Source: Narthecium ossifragum
Taxonomy: Eukaryota; Streptophyta; Magnoliopsida; Dioscoreales; Nartheciaceae
NCBI GenBank assembly: GCA_963920575.1
Contig: OY986974.1
Coordinates: 620,001 to 684,000 of the forward strand
Length of the DNA: 64,000 nt
Reading direction: 5' to 3'
Below the pieces are notes generated by a model. The model saw only the letters and a list, made by a program, of their open reading frames with translations. It was not told where the DNA came from and did not search any database. This document shows, piece after piece, positions 36,201 to 47,242 of the stretch (positions are counted from its first letter, which is position 1; each line of letters starts with the position of its first letter). Made by a program: the position numbers and the translations under genes.

Positions 36201-39200
36201 TGTATTTCAGTCGTTTTCTTTCTTTAAATCTTTCACGCAATTTCATTCTTTATTGTTGTTCGTTTGATTAGCTTCCATTTATGGTGCCCATCTTTATTTC
36301 TTCACTGTATAGCTTTCTACTTCTACTTGCTGTTGTATTGTATTCCTGCAGACTGATACCAAGAAGATATCTGCTGTGTCAATATTCTTTGAGACGATGC
36401 CATATAGACTTAATGAGAGCACAGGATACATTGATTATGACCAGGTGACTGCTTCATTCCTCTTATCTCTACTTCCATCTCTTATGACCTTGCTGTTATT
36501 TTCACTGTTCTTTGCTTTATAAAATGTGAAATACTTTCATATAAAGTTCTTTGAATTTATTCCATTTCTTCCTTTCATGCTTTAGACTATTGGCTAACTT
36601 GTAAGCCTAGAATAATATTACAGAGACAATTGATCTGCTTGAGATTTCAATGGCGGATTTGATATTAAACAAGTTCCATATGTACATATCTGTTGCAGTT
36701 GGAGAAAAGTGCCACACTCTTTAGGCCAAAATTAATTGTTGCTGGAGCGAGTGCTTATGCTCGCCTGTATGATTATGCACGTATTAGAAAGGTACCCTCT
36801 GATAAGTTATGTTGTTTGATCCACATCCCTGCTTTTTTTCTGCTGGTCAAAACATGAAGTTTTTTAGAGCCTCCGATATTGACAGGTATGTGACAAGCAG
36901 AAAGCTATACTCCTAGCAGACATGGCACACATAAGTGGGCTGGTTGCAGCCGCTGTTATACCATCCCCATTTGAGTATGCAGATGTAGTGACAACTACAA
37001 CTCACAAGTCACTGCGTGGACCCCGTGGGGCCATGATCTTTTACAGGAAAGGTGTAAAAGAGATCAACAAACAAGGGGTAGAGGTGAGCAGACATAACGA
37101 AGATAATCATCATTTAGAGACTGGAATGATAAAAAAAAATGTCTTTCTTGTGTTATGCAGGTTATGTATGACTATGAAGATAAGATCAATTCTGCTGTTT
37201 TCCCTGGACTTCAAGGTGGTCCCCACAATCATACAATTGCTGGCTTAGCTGTAGCACTCAAACAGGTTCGCTAACATCCTTTTTCTTCTTTCTAACCCTG
37301 ATTTGGAAAACCAAACTCACTTCTGAGTAGTGCCAAGATAACTGAGATTGAAGGAGAAAAAGAGTTCTGCTGTTAGCACATTACCACTTGATCTAGTTAT
37401 TCAAGGGTGCCTTATGCTATTCCAGGCCAGGCTACCTGCCATTGTGTTGTCAGAATTTCTTTCTTCTGCCTCATGTTGAGTATCAATTTTTGCCGATAAA
37501 TGATTAGCTGCAAAAGGTTTTTTTCTTGTGAACGTGTCAGCTTATTACTCCTTTTTGTCACATTTTTAAGATTGGCATTCTAGGTCCAATGTCTCTGTCT
37601 AAGTATGAAGGTCAGAATAAATACAATAATAATAAATTGAAAAAAGAGAAAATCCTTCAGCTAAGTAAGGTTTATGAGCTAACAAGCTTTGAATTGATTT
37701 GGTGGAATCAACACTAATCTTTGACACCTCGATGTTCTTTCTTCTATCACAATTATCTCGATTCGAGCTGATGAATCAACTTCTTTGTTTTTCCACGACT
37801 AGTTAAGCTATTGAATTAATCCTTTCTGCATTATTTGCACTAAATTATTGGCATAACTTCTATTGTTATATAAAGATGTACGATGGGTTAGGTTGAGAAG
37901 GAAACAATTAACTGGGAGCGCGCAAGTGGCTATTGGAGTTGTTTCTGAAAAAAAAATGGTAAAGGAGTAGATGCAAGAACATAGAGTATGCACGGCATGC
38001 GACTTTGCCGGGATGATAGTGGATCAAAAGATTTCTGTACTTTGATCCTTATAAGTCTTTCCAATGAATAGTAGATAAAAGAATGGATATTAACTTCAAG
38101 AAAAACAATGGTTGGATGTCTTTTTTGGAAAAGAAAATAGGTTTTCATTTTGGAGATGTAACAAATATGGAGAGAGAAATATCAAGCTCTTGTCCCGACC
38201 TTGTTAATCTAGAAAAACTCCTGTTCTTGGATGGTATTGGAACAACAATCTTGGTTGATTGAAATACCAGGAATGGTAGCATATTGGAAAGAGAGTAGTT
38301 TCTATAATTAAATACGCCTCTTTGAAATTAAAAGGAACAGTGCTCGAGCATCAAAGCCCACAAGGGAATTGAGTCAAACATTAGATTTATTAGTGTCCGA
38401 CTCGAGTTTTGCATTCTCTCACAAGTAGCCCGAGAGTTTGTTACACCTTTGTTGTTTTAAACCTAATTAATTTGTTGCTGTGATTCGTACCATAACAGGC
38501 AACCACTCAAGAATACAGAGGGTATCAAGAGCAAGTCCTCAGTAATTGTGCAAAATTTGCTCAGGTAAGATAATGGTGTTTTCTGTGCAACTCTGATTTT
38601 AAGGAAATGCTGAAATGACGTTTTATTTTGGTATTCTATCCTTTATTTGCTAGTACTAGACATCTTGTCTATGATTTATCCTAGAGAATCATATGTTTAA
38701 GATGCAGATGATATGTTTTGTCTGTCTTTTTCTAATTTGGGAAGCAACTTGATGTTGCAGAGCTTAGTTACAAAAGGCTATGAGCTCGTCTCTGGTGGAA
38801 CAGAAAACCATCTAGTCTTAGTCAATCTTAAGAATAAGGTGAGAAAGGCATTTTTGTGTGGGCTGTCTGTTGGCAAGTTCATTGAGATATAAATTGGCTT
38901 CCAGACAATGCTATTCTATTCTAGTATGCTCTAAGCTCTTTGTATATATTCCAACATTCTCGGCTTTTTCAGTTACGACATAGTTAGGGACATCTGTCCT
39001 TGGATTTCATGAACTGATGCATGTCCCATGGGAGCTCTGTGCCAAAGAATAACTCCCGAGTTAACAGTTAGTTCTTGTTTTAAAGAAGAGCTTTTTTTAC
39101 TTTTGGTCTCCTCGATTAGGGAATTGATGGATCAAGAGTTGAAAAGGTCTTGGAGTTGGTTCATATTGCTGCAAATAAAAATACAGTGCCAGGTGATGTT

Positions 39201-39756
39201 TCTGCCATGGTTCCAGGAGGCATAAGGATGGGTATGGGCATTCTTTACCACTGCTTGTCTTCTTTTCAGTCAAATATTCTTTTTCTTTTTCTTTTTTTTT
39301 TTGATTAATTGAGCCCGTAGTTCTTTTCAGTCAAATATTAGATATTTATCTGTGGTCACTTTTCTGGTGATTCAGGAACCCCAGCCCTCACATCTAGGGG
39401 ATTCACTGAAGAGGACTTCACAAAAGTTGCTGACTTTTTTGATGCTGCTGTTAAACTGGCATTGAAAATCAAGGCGGAAACCAAAGGTACCGGCTACTTT
39501 TTCTATGGATATCCTGATATGGCAAAATTCTGTGATCAAACTGTCTTCAACTCTTCTTAAAATACAATGGTCGGTGAAGTTAAAAAGATACTTTGGCAAA
39601 TCAGGTGGGTCAAAGCTGAAGGACTTCCTATCCACTATTCAGACCAATGCAAATATCCAATCTGAGATTAACAAGCTGCGCCATGAGGTCGAGGAATTTG
39701 CAAAGCAATTCCCTACTATTGGATTTGAGATAGAAACGATGAAATACAAGAATTGA
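33220..39756 (+). CDS. SHM1: Serine hydroxymethyltransferase, mitochondrial (15 exons, 517 aa)
   Basis: A PLP enzyme that interconverts serine and glycine with tetrahydrofolate. In leaf mitochondria it works with glycine decarboxylase in photorespiration. Exons: 33220-33303, 33448-33498, 33595-33681, 34094-34215, 34382-34458, 35889-36013, 36352-36444, 36699-36791, 36886-37083, 37161-37265, 38499-38564, 38761-38838, 39120-39231, 39376-39486, 39605-39756. They sum to 1,554 nt with every phase consistent. The N-terminus ([17 protein letters not shown]) is a basic, Ser/Ala-rich mitochondrial presequence. Core blocks include [30 protein letters not shown], the PLP-lysine block [10 protein letters not shown] (Lys about 285), [11 protein letters not shown] and the C-terminal [10 protein letters not shown]. 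Length equals that of plant mitochondrial SHMTs. The exon 1 donor (ATG/GTTCGA) is weak but keeps frame and homology. The gene looks intact. Symbol given by resemblance to SHM1-type enzymes; paralogue identity is not proven. Confidence 0.95.
34963..35112 (-). mobile_element. tRNA-derived SINE-like element in SHMT intron 5
   Basis: Read on the minus strand, TGGTTAGCACCTC (complement of 35088-35100) resembles a pol III A box. GGTTCGAAACC (complement of 35043-35053) fits the B-box pattern, about 34 nt downstream, which is normal tRNA-like spacing. The element then runs to an A-rich tail, CTCAAAAAATAAAAATAATG, ending near 34963. No convincing target duplication was found. The rest of this 1.4-kb intron is unremarkable. 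Confidence 0.5.
37266..38498. other. SHMT intron 10 (1.2 kb), no element recognised
   Basis: Intron between the [11 protein letters not shown] exon and the [10 protein letters not shown] exon. AT-rich, with short minus-strand frames (37808-37993, 37930-38148) lacking any domain. No terminal repeats seen. Confidence 0.4.
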
Positions 39757-40816
39757 TGTGGAAGGATTTGATGAGCAAGGTATGGGCCTGAAAGCCTTAT
39801 GAGAAAAGAGGACAAATCCTACACTAGTGCTTTGCTAGAATTGGAAGTAAGGCACTCTAGATGTAATTGGCTCTTTCTCACCTTTAACCTGTCGGTGGAT
39901 TAGATTTCATACCACTCATATCTCAATGCTTAGAGTAATAGATCAAGTATTTTCCGCTGAAGTAGATTATTTACATTTTTGCAGTAAACAATTGGCCATG
40001 GACTGGTGGACATAATGTTCCGATGTAAGCGAGGCTCCCTCTAATGTTGGAAAGCGACTGTTCCTTTTTCTTTCAAAAGTTGAAACTAGGGTGTTGAATT
40101 TCTTCGTACGTTGCGTGTATATTAAGCTATACTGTTTTGGCCATTGTAAACCCAGCCTTTGGGCTTATCTAATCCAAAAAAAAAAAAAAAGTTTACTGTT
40201 ATGAGATTACAGCTTAACTAGAAGCACTTCTATACGATGTATATATAGCATTTACTTGCATGATATTTTGACGGTCAGGATAAAGCATGTACACCAAATT
40301 GATGTGCTTCCTAGCATATGAAGTCGAAACTTCAATTAAGATGCCATCATCCTCCCCGCGATGGCTAACTTTTCACTGCGAATTAATGGTGGTTGTGTGG
40401 ATGGACTACTGGAAGAGATATTGAAGGTTGCTCCTCTGCCGTCCTTTTCAAACGAACTAAGCATCGACGTTGACAGGATACATCGTGACCAGTTGCTTAT
40501 TCACTTATTGATTGAGCAAGGGCATGAGAAAGTATCTCCGAGTGCACGTCTCCCAATTTTACTGTGTTTGTATGCTGCCAATCGGTGACTGTCGCATGCA
40601 TGAGAAATTTTGGTTTCAAGTCATGTCCAGAAATAAAAAGAGAGAGGAGTTCAAAGGAAAGGGTGGATCCATCCTGGAACTTTTAAGGGCTTGTCAACCA
40701 ACACTCTAAAGTCTCCGTTTTGGCTCGGTGGTGAATTAACCAGGCAACTAAGTATGAACAAGGCAAACCCTAATCAGGAGGGCCGGAAATGACAAAGTAT
40801 GCCAGCAGAACTCACA
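39757..40816. other. SHMT 3' flank; nothing convincing beyond the 3' UTR
   Basis: Presumed 3' UTR followed by intergenic DNA. An A run (about 40176-40190) follows CTTATCTAATCC. A 75-codon frame at 40361-40588 has no recognisable family. The stretch ends at the CAGGT target duplication (40817-40821) of the gypsy element. Confidence 0.4.
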
Positions 40817-40821
40817 CAGGT

Positions 40822-41193
40822 TGATAGGACCTTGACGGTAGAATCAAGATCCCCTGCGTGGTGAATAGATTTCTCCTCTCTTGATGGCAGAGGAAACCCC
40901 TAACTCCCAATTTATGGCTGGAAGAAGACCCCTCTTTATTTCTCCAAAATAGCATAAATCCAATACAAGACCCTACTGACCTTTAAATAGTAAACCCTAC
41001 TCCCAATCCTAGAATCCTTGTTCAACTCTACTAAGTAATGACTAATCAAACTAGTAAACATCCATTGCTAATCAACTCAAACTAGTACTCCAGCCTAACA
41101 TTAATCAACTAATAACTTGACTCAACCAATCCTACTACCTACATATAGCGTGGGTTTGGCTTGGCCACCCGGCTGGAACGCCGGTTCCTATCA
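40822..41193 (-). repeat. Gypsy 3' LTR (left on + strand)
   Basis: 372 bp, same length as its partner. It differs from it at four sites near 40840, 40858, 41124 and 41137. Preceded by the target duplication CAGGT and followed internally by the polypurine tract. Confidence 0.93.
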
Positions 41194-44100
41194 TCCTCCT
41201 CCCCTGGGAGACAGACCTTGTCCTCAAGGTCTAGTGCAGGAAACTGATTTCGCAGTACTTCAATCTCTTCCCAAGTTGAATCTTCCTTGGCCAAATTTGC
41301 CCAATGCACCAATCCTTCAGCTATATACCGCCGTCCCTGCTTCACCCAACGATACTAAAATATTTTCTTTGGCTCCAGAACGGGTATTCCCTCCTCAGTG
41401 CAGGGCGGTATATCCGCCAGGATAGGGACCTCATTCCCAACTCGTCGTCGCAGCAATGACACATGGAATACCGGATGGGTTTTAGCCTCCTCTGGCAGCA
41501 CCAATCTGTAAGCCACAAGACCGACACGAGCTCCAATCTGGTAAGGTCCAAAAAATCGATTGGCAAGCTTCTGATGGACCCGCCTAAAGATGGAACTTTG
41601 TCGATAGGGTTGCAGTCTTAAATACACCCAATCCCCAACTTCAAATTCCTCTGGTTGCCGCCTTGAATCTGCAATCTGACGGGTCCTATTAATAGACTTG
41701 TATAAATTTTCTTTGAGGAGCTTTAATACCTCATCCCGTTCCACCAATTCCCGATCCACCTCTGCGACTGGAGAAACACTGCGGTGGTCGGCCGTACAAA
41801 GCTTCAAATGGAGTCATCCTCGTGGAGCTATGGAATGCGGTATTATACCAATATTCAGCCCAAGGAAGAAATTCTATCCATCTTTTCAGTCTCTGGCTCG
41901 CAAAACATCTGAGGTATTGTTCGAGGCAACGATTAACAACCTCAGTTTGTCCATCTGTTTGAGGATGATATGCCGAGCTCATCTTCAACTCTGTTCCTTG
42001 CATTTTGAAGAATTCCTGCCAGAAGTGACTCATAAAAATCCTATCCCTGTCACTGATGATAGAATTTGGAATCCCATGTAACCGGACAACATTCTGTACA
42101 AATGCGGCTGCTACTTTATATGCTGTGAAGGGATGAGCCAGAGGAACAAAATGCGCATATTTAGTTAATCTATCGACAATAACCATCACCACCTCCATAC
42201 CTGCATATTTCGGCAACCTCTCTACAAAATCCATGGTTATCTCCTCCCATACTTGACCTGGTATTGGCAACGGCTGTAGTAACCCAGCTGGTCGACGGGT
42301 TTCATTTTTATTCCGCTGACATACATCACACGCAGCCACATAGTCCCTCACTTCCTGTCTCATATGCTCCCACCAGAACGTTTGAGCCAAGCGTCTGTAA
42401 GTTCTCAGAAATCCGGAGTGTCCACCTACAGGTGAGTCATGGAATTCCTTCAACAGCTGCTGTTGGAGCTTCGATCCCGGTGGCACCACCACCTTGCCAT
42501 TTCTGCATACCATCCCATTCTTCACAGACCATTCTACCGCCCCCTTCCTTGCTTGAGCTCTGTTTTTCTCTTCGTGGACTCTGTTTTTTTCTGCAACTCC
42601 CTCAGCCTTTTCCTCTTTTGTAGCTCTGTGTTGTTCTGCAACTTCCCTGTCGCCAGGCCCTGTCCCAGTGCCCAAAGCACCCGCGGTGCTCACCATCACT
42701 TCATCTCCACCCCCCGACGTCGCCGTCGCTGTCGCTACCGTTGCCACACCCCGCGTGGCCTCTCCCGCTTCCACAACTTTCTGGTGGAGTTCCTTCATGT
42801 ATGGGTTTCCCTGGTTCTCCGCCTGCAATTCCTCCTAGATTAGCGCCATCGGAGCCGAGATTGCATGAAGTTCCTCTTCTTCCACCCTCCGAGACAAAGC
42901 ATCCGCCACTGCATTATCCTTCCCTGGTTTATAGCGTATTTCGTATTCATATCCTAATAGCTTCGTCACCCATTTCTGCTGCTCGGGAGTACCCACTCGT
43001 TGCTCTAAAAAATATTTGAGGCTTCGTTGATCTGTCTGAATAATAAATCGCCGTCCCAACAGATAGGGTCGCCACACTCGCACAGCTTCCATGATCGCTA
43101 ACATCTCCTTAGAATATGCCGACCATGACATCTTTGTAGGAGCAATCGCCTTACTAAGATAAGCTATTGGCCTTCCTCTTTGCATCAACACTGCACCAAT
43201 GCCGGCCCCTGAGGCATCTGTCTCCACCACAAATGTATCTGAAAAATCCGGGAGTGCCAACACCGGAGTCGTCGACATTGCTAACTTAAGGGCTTCAAAG
43301 GCCGTTGTCGCCTCTGACCCCCACAGGAACTGTTCCTTTTTTAATAGTTTGGTTAACGGGGCGGCTATTTTCCCGTAATCCTGGACAAACTTTCGATAGT
43401 AGCCTGTTAACCCCAGGAACCCCCGTAATTCAGTCACTGACTTTGGAATTGGCCAATGCTGCATGGCGTTCACCTTCCCCGGGTCTGCTCGAACTCCTTC
43501 GCCAGAAATAACGTGGCCCAAGTACTCCACCTCCGTCTCAGCAAACACACATTTTGAAGGTTTAATAAAAAACTTACTTGCTGCCAGTATGTTCAAAACT
43601 ATTCTCATGTGTTGTAGGTGATCCTCCCACTCCTTGCTATACACCAAAATATCATCGAAAAATACCAGGATAACCGCCTCAGGTAAGGTTGAAAGAGATC
43701 ATTCATGGCCGCCTGGAATGTAGATGGGGCATTGCACAACCCAAACGGCATGACAACGTACTCATAATGGTCACTGTGAGTACGAAAAGTAGTTTTATGA
43801 ATGTCGTCATCATGGACACGTATCTGGTGGTACCCCGCTCGCAGATCGAGCTTGGAGAAATATTGAGCCCCATGAAGCTCATCAATCATGTCATCCACCG
43901 TGGGTATTGGAAAACGGTCTTTAATAGTTACCGCATTCAAGCCCTGGTAATCAGTGCAGAAACGCCAGGTGCCATCTTTCTTTCTAACCAAAAGTACGGG
44001 CGACGAAAACAGGCTATTGCTAGGCCTGATAAGTCCTGTCCTCAGCATCTCTGACACCTGACGCTCGATCTCGTTCTTTTGATAATGTGCATACCGGTAT

Positions 44101-45969
44101 GGCCTTATGTTGACTGGACCGGCCCCCTCCACCAACGGTATACGATGAACATGGTCTCTTCGAGGGGGAAGATCCATGGGGTCCTCCAACACCACCGCAA
44201 ATTCCTCTAAGATTCGTCCCACCTCTGGCGGCGGTTCTGACCCCCCAGCCTGCTTGTTTGTCGTCTTCTGTTCCACCTGAAGGGCAAATAGTTCCCCACC
44301 TCCTCGATACTCACGCTCAATCACAAAGCTGGTGGTGAGATGTGGCGCCTTGATTCGGTCAGTGGTGATAGTATGGTGCACGCCGTCCTTCTCGAAGCTC
44401 ATGGTCATCGCCTTCCAATTGTGAATCACATCCCCTAGCCCAGCTAGCCAATCCACTCCCAGTACAACATCTAATCCCTTTATAGGAATAGCATATAATG
44501 TAGTTTGGAACACATATCCCTGTATTATTATTGAAACACCATCAAACTTCTCTTGACATTGTAAGCGCTCCCCGTTAGCTACCTTCACAGCAAATTCCCT
44601 GACTGGTGTCACTGCTAAACCCATCCTCTCTGCCATCTCTTCACTGATAAAATTGTGGGTAGACCCACTATCAATCAGCACTGTTACTCTCTGCTTCCCG
44701 ATCCTGCCAATCACCCTCATCGTGCGAGGCCCTGAATACCCGGTTAATGCATGTAGAGAGATCGCCGGGTCACTCTCTGTTTCTGCCGCAAATAGCTCCT
44801 GATTGGCCTCTGGATCAGCACCCTCCATCTCTTCTTCTCCCTGTCCTTCCTCATCCACTTCAACCAAAAAAGCTTGTGGTTTCTGGCACTTATGGCCGGG
44901 AATGAATCGCTCGTCGCAATTAAAACAGAGCCCCTTTTCTCTTCTCCTCTACATCTCCTCCCAGGACAACCGTCGCACGTTCGAAGCCAACCTTCCTGGT
45001 GACACCTGTGCTGGTCGCGGTCGCCCCATCACTGCTCCGGTGGTCATTGCCCCGACGGCTCGTCCTGCCGACCCTCCGCCTGCCGGTAGTCTCATGGGCG
45101 GTCGGTTGACTTCGACTCGCGGCCGTCGTCGCTGGTTAGTAAGCTTTTCTTCAATCAACTTTGCACGCTTGATCGTCTCTTGTAGTGTGGTTGGTTCCCA
45201 AACTCTAACTTCATCGGCGATGTCTTCCCGCAATCCTCTGAGGAAAGCTCCGACCATGGCCGATTGTGTCCATCCCCGTACTCTGTTCGCCAATCCCTCA
45301 AACTCATCGAGATAAGCTTCAAACGACCCTTGTTGCCTGATTTGCATGAGTGCCTCATCTTCCCTGATGTATGCGACTGGCCCAAATCGCACCATAAGGT
45401 CCTTCGTAAAGGACTCCCATGTTATCTCCTTCTCTGCTTCTTGGTATACCCGCTGCAACCATTGCCACGATTGATTAGCTTTTCCTTCCAGGTGAAAGGA
45501 AGCCCAGTGAAGTCGCCGATGGTCCGCCGTCTCGTTCATGGCAAAGAACTGCTCCACCCGGTTGAGCCACACCACAGGATCTTCCCCGGAAAACTTGGGA
45601 AAATCCAGCCGGATCATCGGGTTGTCCAGCCGTCCATGGTCCCAATCCTCCTTTTTCCGGTGTCGGCGTGCGCCACCTGCGTCTGGAGTCCGAACCCCTT
45701 CCTCTTGGCCGCGATCTCGACGCCCTCTCCTCATCCCCCGATGGTTCCCTTTTGATTTTTCCTAAAGCTTTAGTCAGATCGCGTATAGCCCCTTCGATCC
45801 CCCCCATCCGTGCATCAGCCTGGCATTGTCGTTCGTCCACAAGCAACTGCTGTTCCCTCGCTGCCCGCTCCATCTTCTGCAACGATCCATGGAGGTTGTC
45901 GTCCTGTGCCTTGAGGGTGGACGCCAATTCCTCCATCGAAGCCTGGACGAGGGTAAGATCGGTCTCCAA
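41139..45969 (-). pseudogene. Broken gag-pol polyprotein of the gypsy element
   Basis: One polyprotein frame is broken by three TAG codons (44949-44951, 42835-42837, 41355-41357) and at least three frameshifts (about 45700-45740 in gag, about 43660-43690 in reverse transcriptase, about 41760-41800 after integrase). Visible domains: retrotransposon gag (44949-45734), CCHC knuckle CFNCDERFIPGHKC (about 44886-44926), protease DSGSTHNFI (about 44645-44671), reverse transcriptase with FFDD (about 43650-43661), RNase H, HHCC/DDE integrase (about 41800-42520) and a chromodomain-like tail (41139-41345). An unusual Ala/Thr/Gly- then Glu/Lys-rich spacer of about 75 residues lies between RNase H and integrase (about 42540-42780). 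The first TAG falls between gag and the zinc knuckle. The copy cannot make a full polyprotein. Confidence 0.9.
41194..41205 (-). other. Polypurine tract of the gypsy element
   Basis: On the minus strand AGGGGAGGAGGA lies immediately before the 3' LTR, the expected plus-strand primer position. It overlaps the end of the broken coding region, as in other compact plant elements. Confidence 0.8.
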
Positions 45970-46009
45970 TGCATTGATCTGGTCTTTTGCGTCATCTTCG
46001 CAGGAACGA

Positions 46010-46023
46010 TGGCTCTGGTACCA
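46010..46023 (-). other. Primer-binding site, initiator-Met tRNA type
   Basis: Minus-strand TGGTACCAGAGCCA begins two bases inside the 5' LTR. It matches the usual plant iMet primer site (TGGTATCAGAGC) except for one base. Confidence 0.88.
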
Positions 46024-46025
46024 AT

Positions 46026-46397
46026 TGATAGGACCTTGACGGCAGAATCAAGATCCCCTGTGTGGTGAATAGATTTCTCCTCTCTTGATGGCAGAGGAAA
46101 CCCCTAACTCCCAATTTATGGCTGGAAGAAGACCCCTCTTTATTTCTCCAAAATAGCATAAATCCAATACAAGACCCTACTGACCTTTAAATAGTAAACC
46201 CTACTCCCAATCCTAGAATCCTTGTTCAACTCTACTAAGTAATGACTAATCAAACTAGTAAACATCCATTGCTAATCAACTCAAACTAGTACTCCAGCCT
46301 AACATTAATCAACTAATAACTTGACTGAACCAATCCTATTACCTACATATAGCGTGGGTTTGGCTTGGCCACCCGGCTGGAACGCCGGTTCCTATCA
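46026..46397 (-). repeat. Gypsy 5' LTR (right on + strand)
   Basis: 372 bp with TG...CA ends, flanked on the right by the target duplication CAGGT (46398-46402). Near-identity to the left LTR supports a single recent insertion. Confidence 0.93.
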
Positions 46398-46402
46398 CAG
46401 GT

Positions 46403-47242
46403 CCGATTAACCTTGTTATAACCTTTTCCATTTTCATATTAGAGCTCGGATCCGTGTGGTCGTTAGACTTTTCCGTTTCTCCGGTTTTAAACACGCAGGG
46501 GCAGGGCTGGTGCATTTTGACACGAATATAGTCATCCATATTTTGGAATAACAACTTGCCTTGTGGTGTACGTTCGACAACGATGCACTTGTGACTACCG
46601 TTTCTTGTGGAAGGATCATTAATTCACCACTATTGGGTCTGCTTCTTTGGATGCACTGCTGGTCTTATCACATTCTATCAAAACATAATTGATGCTGTTT
46701 ATTATGGGCTTCGCGGGGGCCACCCTAACAGCATACGACTTGGCGCCCACTCTCTTATTGGGGGGTTAAGGAGAGTATAATAGATCCTCTTTTTGACTCT
46801 CTTTCACACACAGCTAAAGAAGGAATGAGGAGAACCGAGCGACGGGGAGGAGACGAAGTTGAAAGACGGCTGCGTTCCTTCTTAGTGACACAAAGTCTAG
46901 CATGGGGAATTCAGGTATATGAAGCGGAGGAGCTCAGCGCTGCAGACATTAGAATTAAGAAGAAGCAGCAGCCAAATAAATGGGCGTAAAGAAAACAATT
47001 CTTTGGACGAGACCAAGGTTATGGAAGCCGGATGTCGCCATTCGCTTGAAGTGATCGAGAAGGGTCCTCCGAAGAATTCTTCTAAAGCTAGGACTTGGGC
47101 AAGGGGTTCTTGTTGACCCTTCATCTATATCGGCCATCCTTGAATCCTGATCCCCTCTCCGACGACTCCATTATCTTCAAAATTAGCCTGAGAGATATGG
47201 GAATTCTCCTCCTTCACCGCCAATTCCAAGCATCGTGGTGAC
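46403..47242 (+). promoter_or_regulatory. Upstream region of the wall-associated kinase-like gene
   Basis: About 840 bp between the gypsy element and the kinase gene. It holds no gene; the short frames have no domain. It presumably contains the promoter and 5' UTR, but no motif can be defended beyond position. Confidence 0.3.

Larger units (their letters stand above)
40822..46397 (-). mobile_element. Complete chromodomain-type Ty3/gypsy retrotransposon (5,576 bp), defective coding region
   Basis: Two 372-bp LTRs with TGATAGGA...TCCTATCA-type ends enclose gag-pol on the minus strand. The target duplication CAGGT is perfect at 40817-40821 and 46398-46402. The primer-binding site and polypurine tract abut the LTRs as expected. 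Order in element direction is gag, CCHC knuckle, protease, reverse transcriptase, RNase H, integrase, chromodomain-like tail. Compact size, short LTRs and a C-terminal chromodomain suggest a Reina-like chromovirus; the lineage is inference. LTRs differ at only four positions by eye. Confidence 0.93.

Noticed and set aside
40361..40709. Small frames after SHMT
   Set aside because: No family, no splice context and overlapping alternatives; insufficient evidence for a gene.
41698..45765. Plus-strand frames of up to 170 codons across the gypsy element
   Set aside because: Antisense to conserved gag-pol domains on the minus strand.
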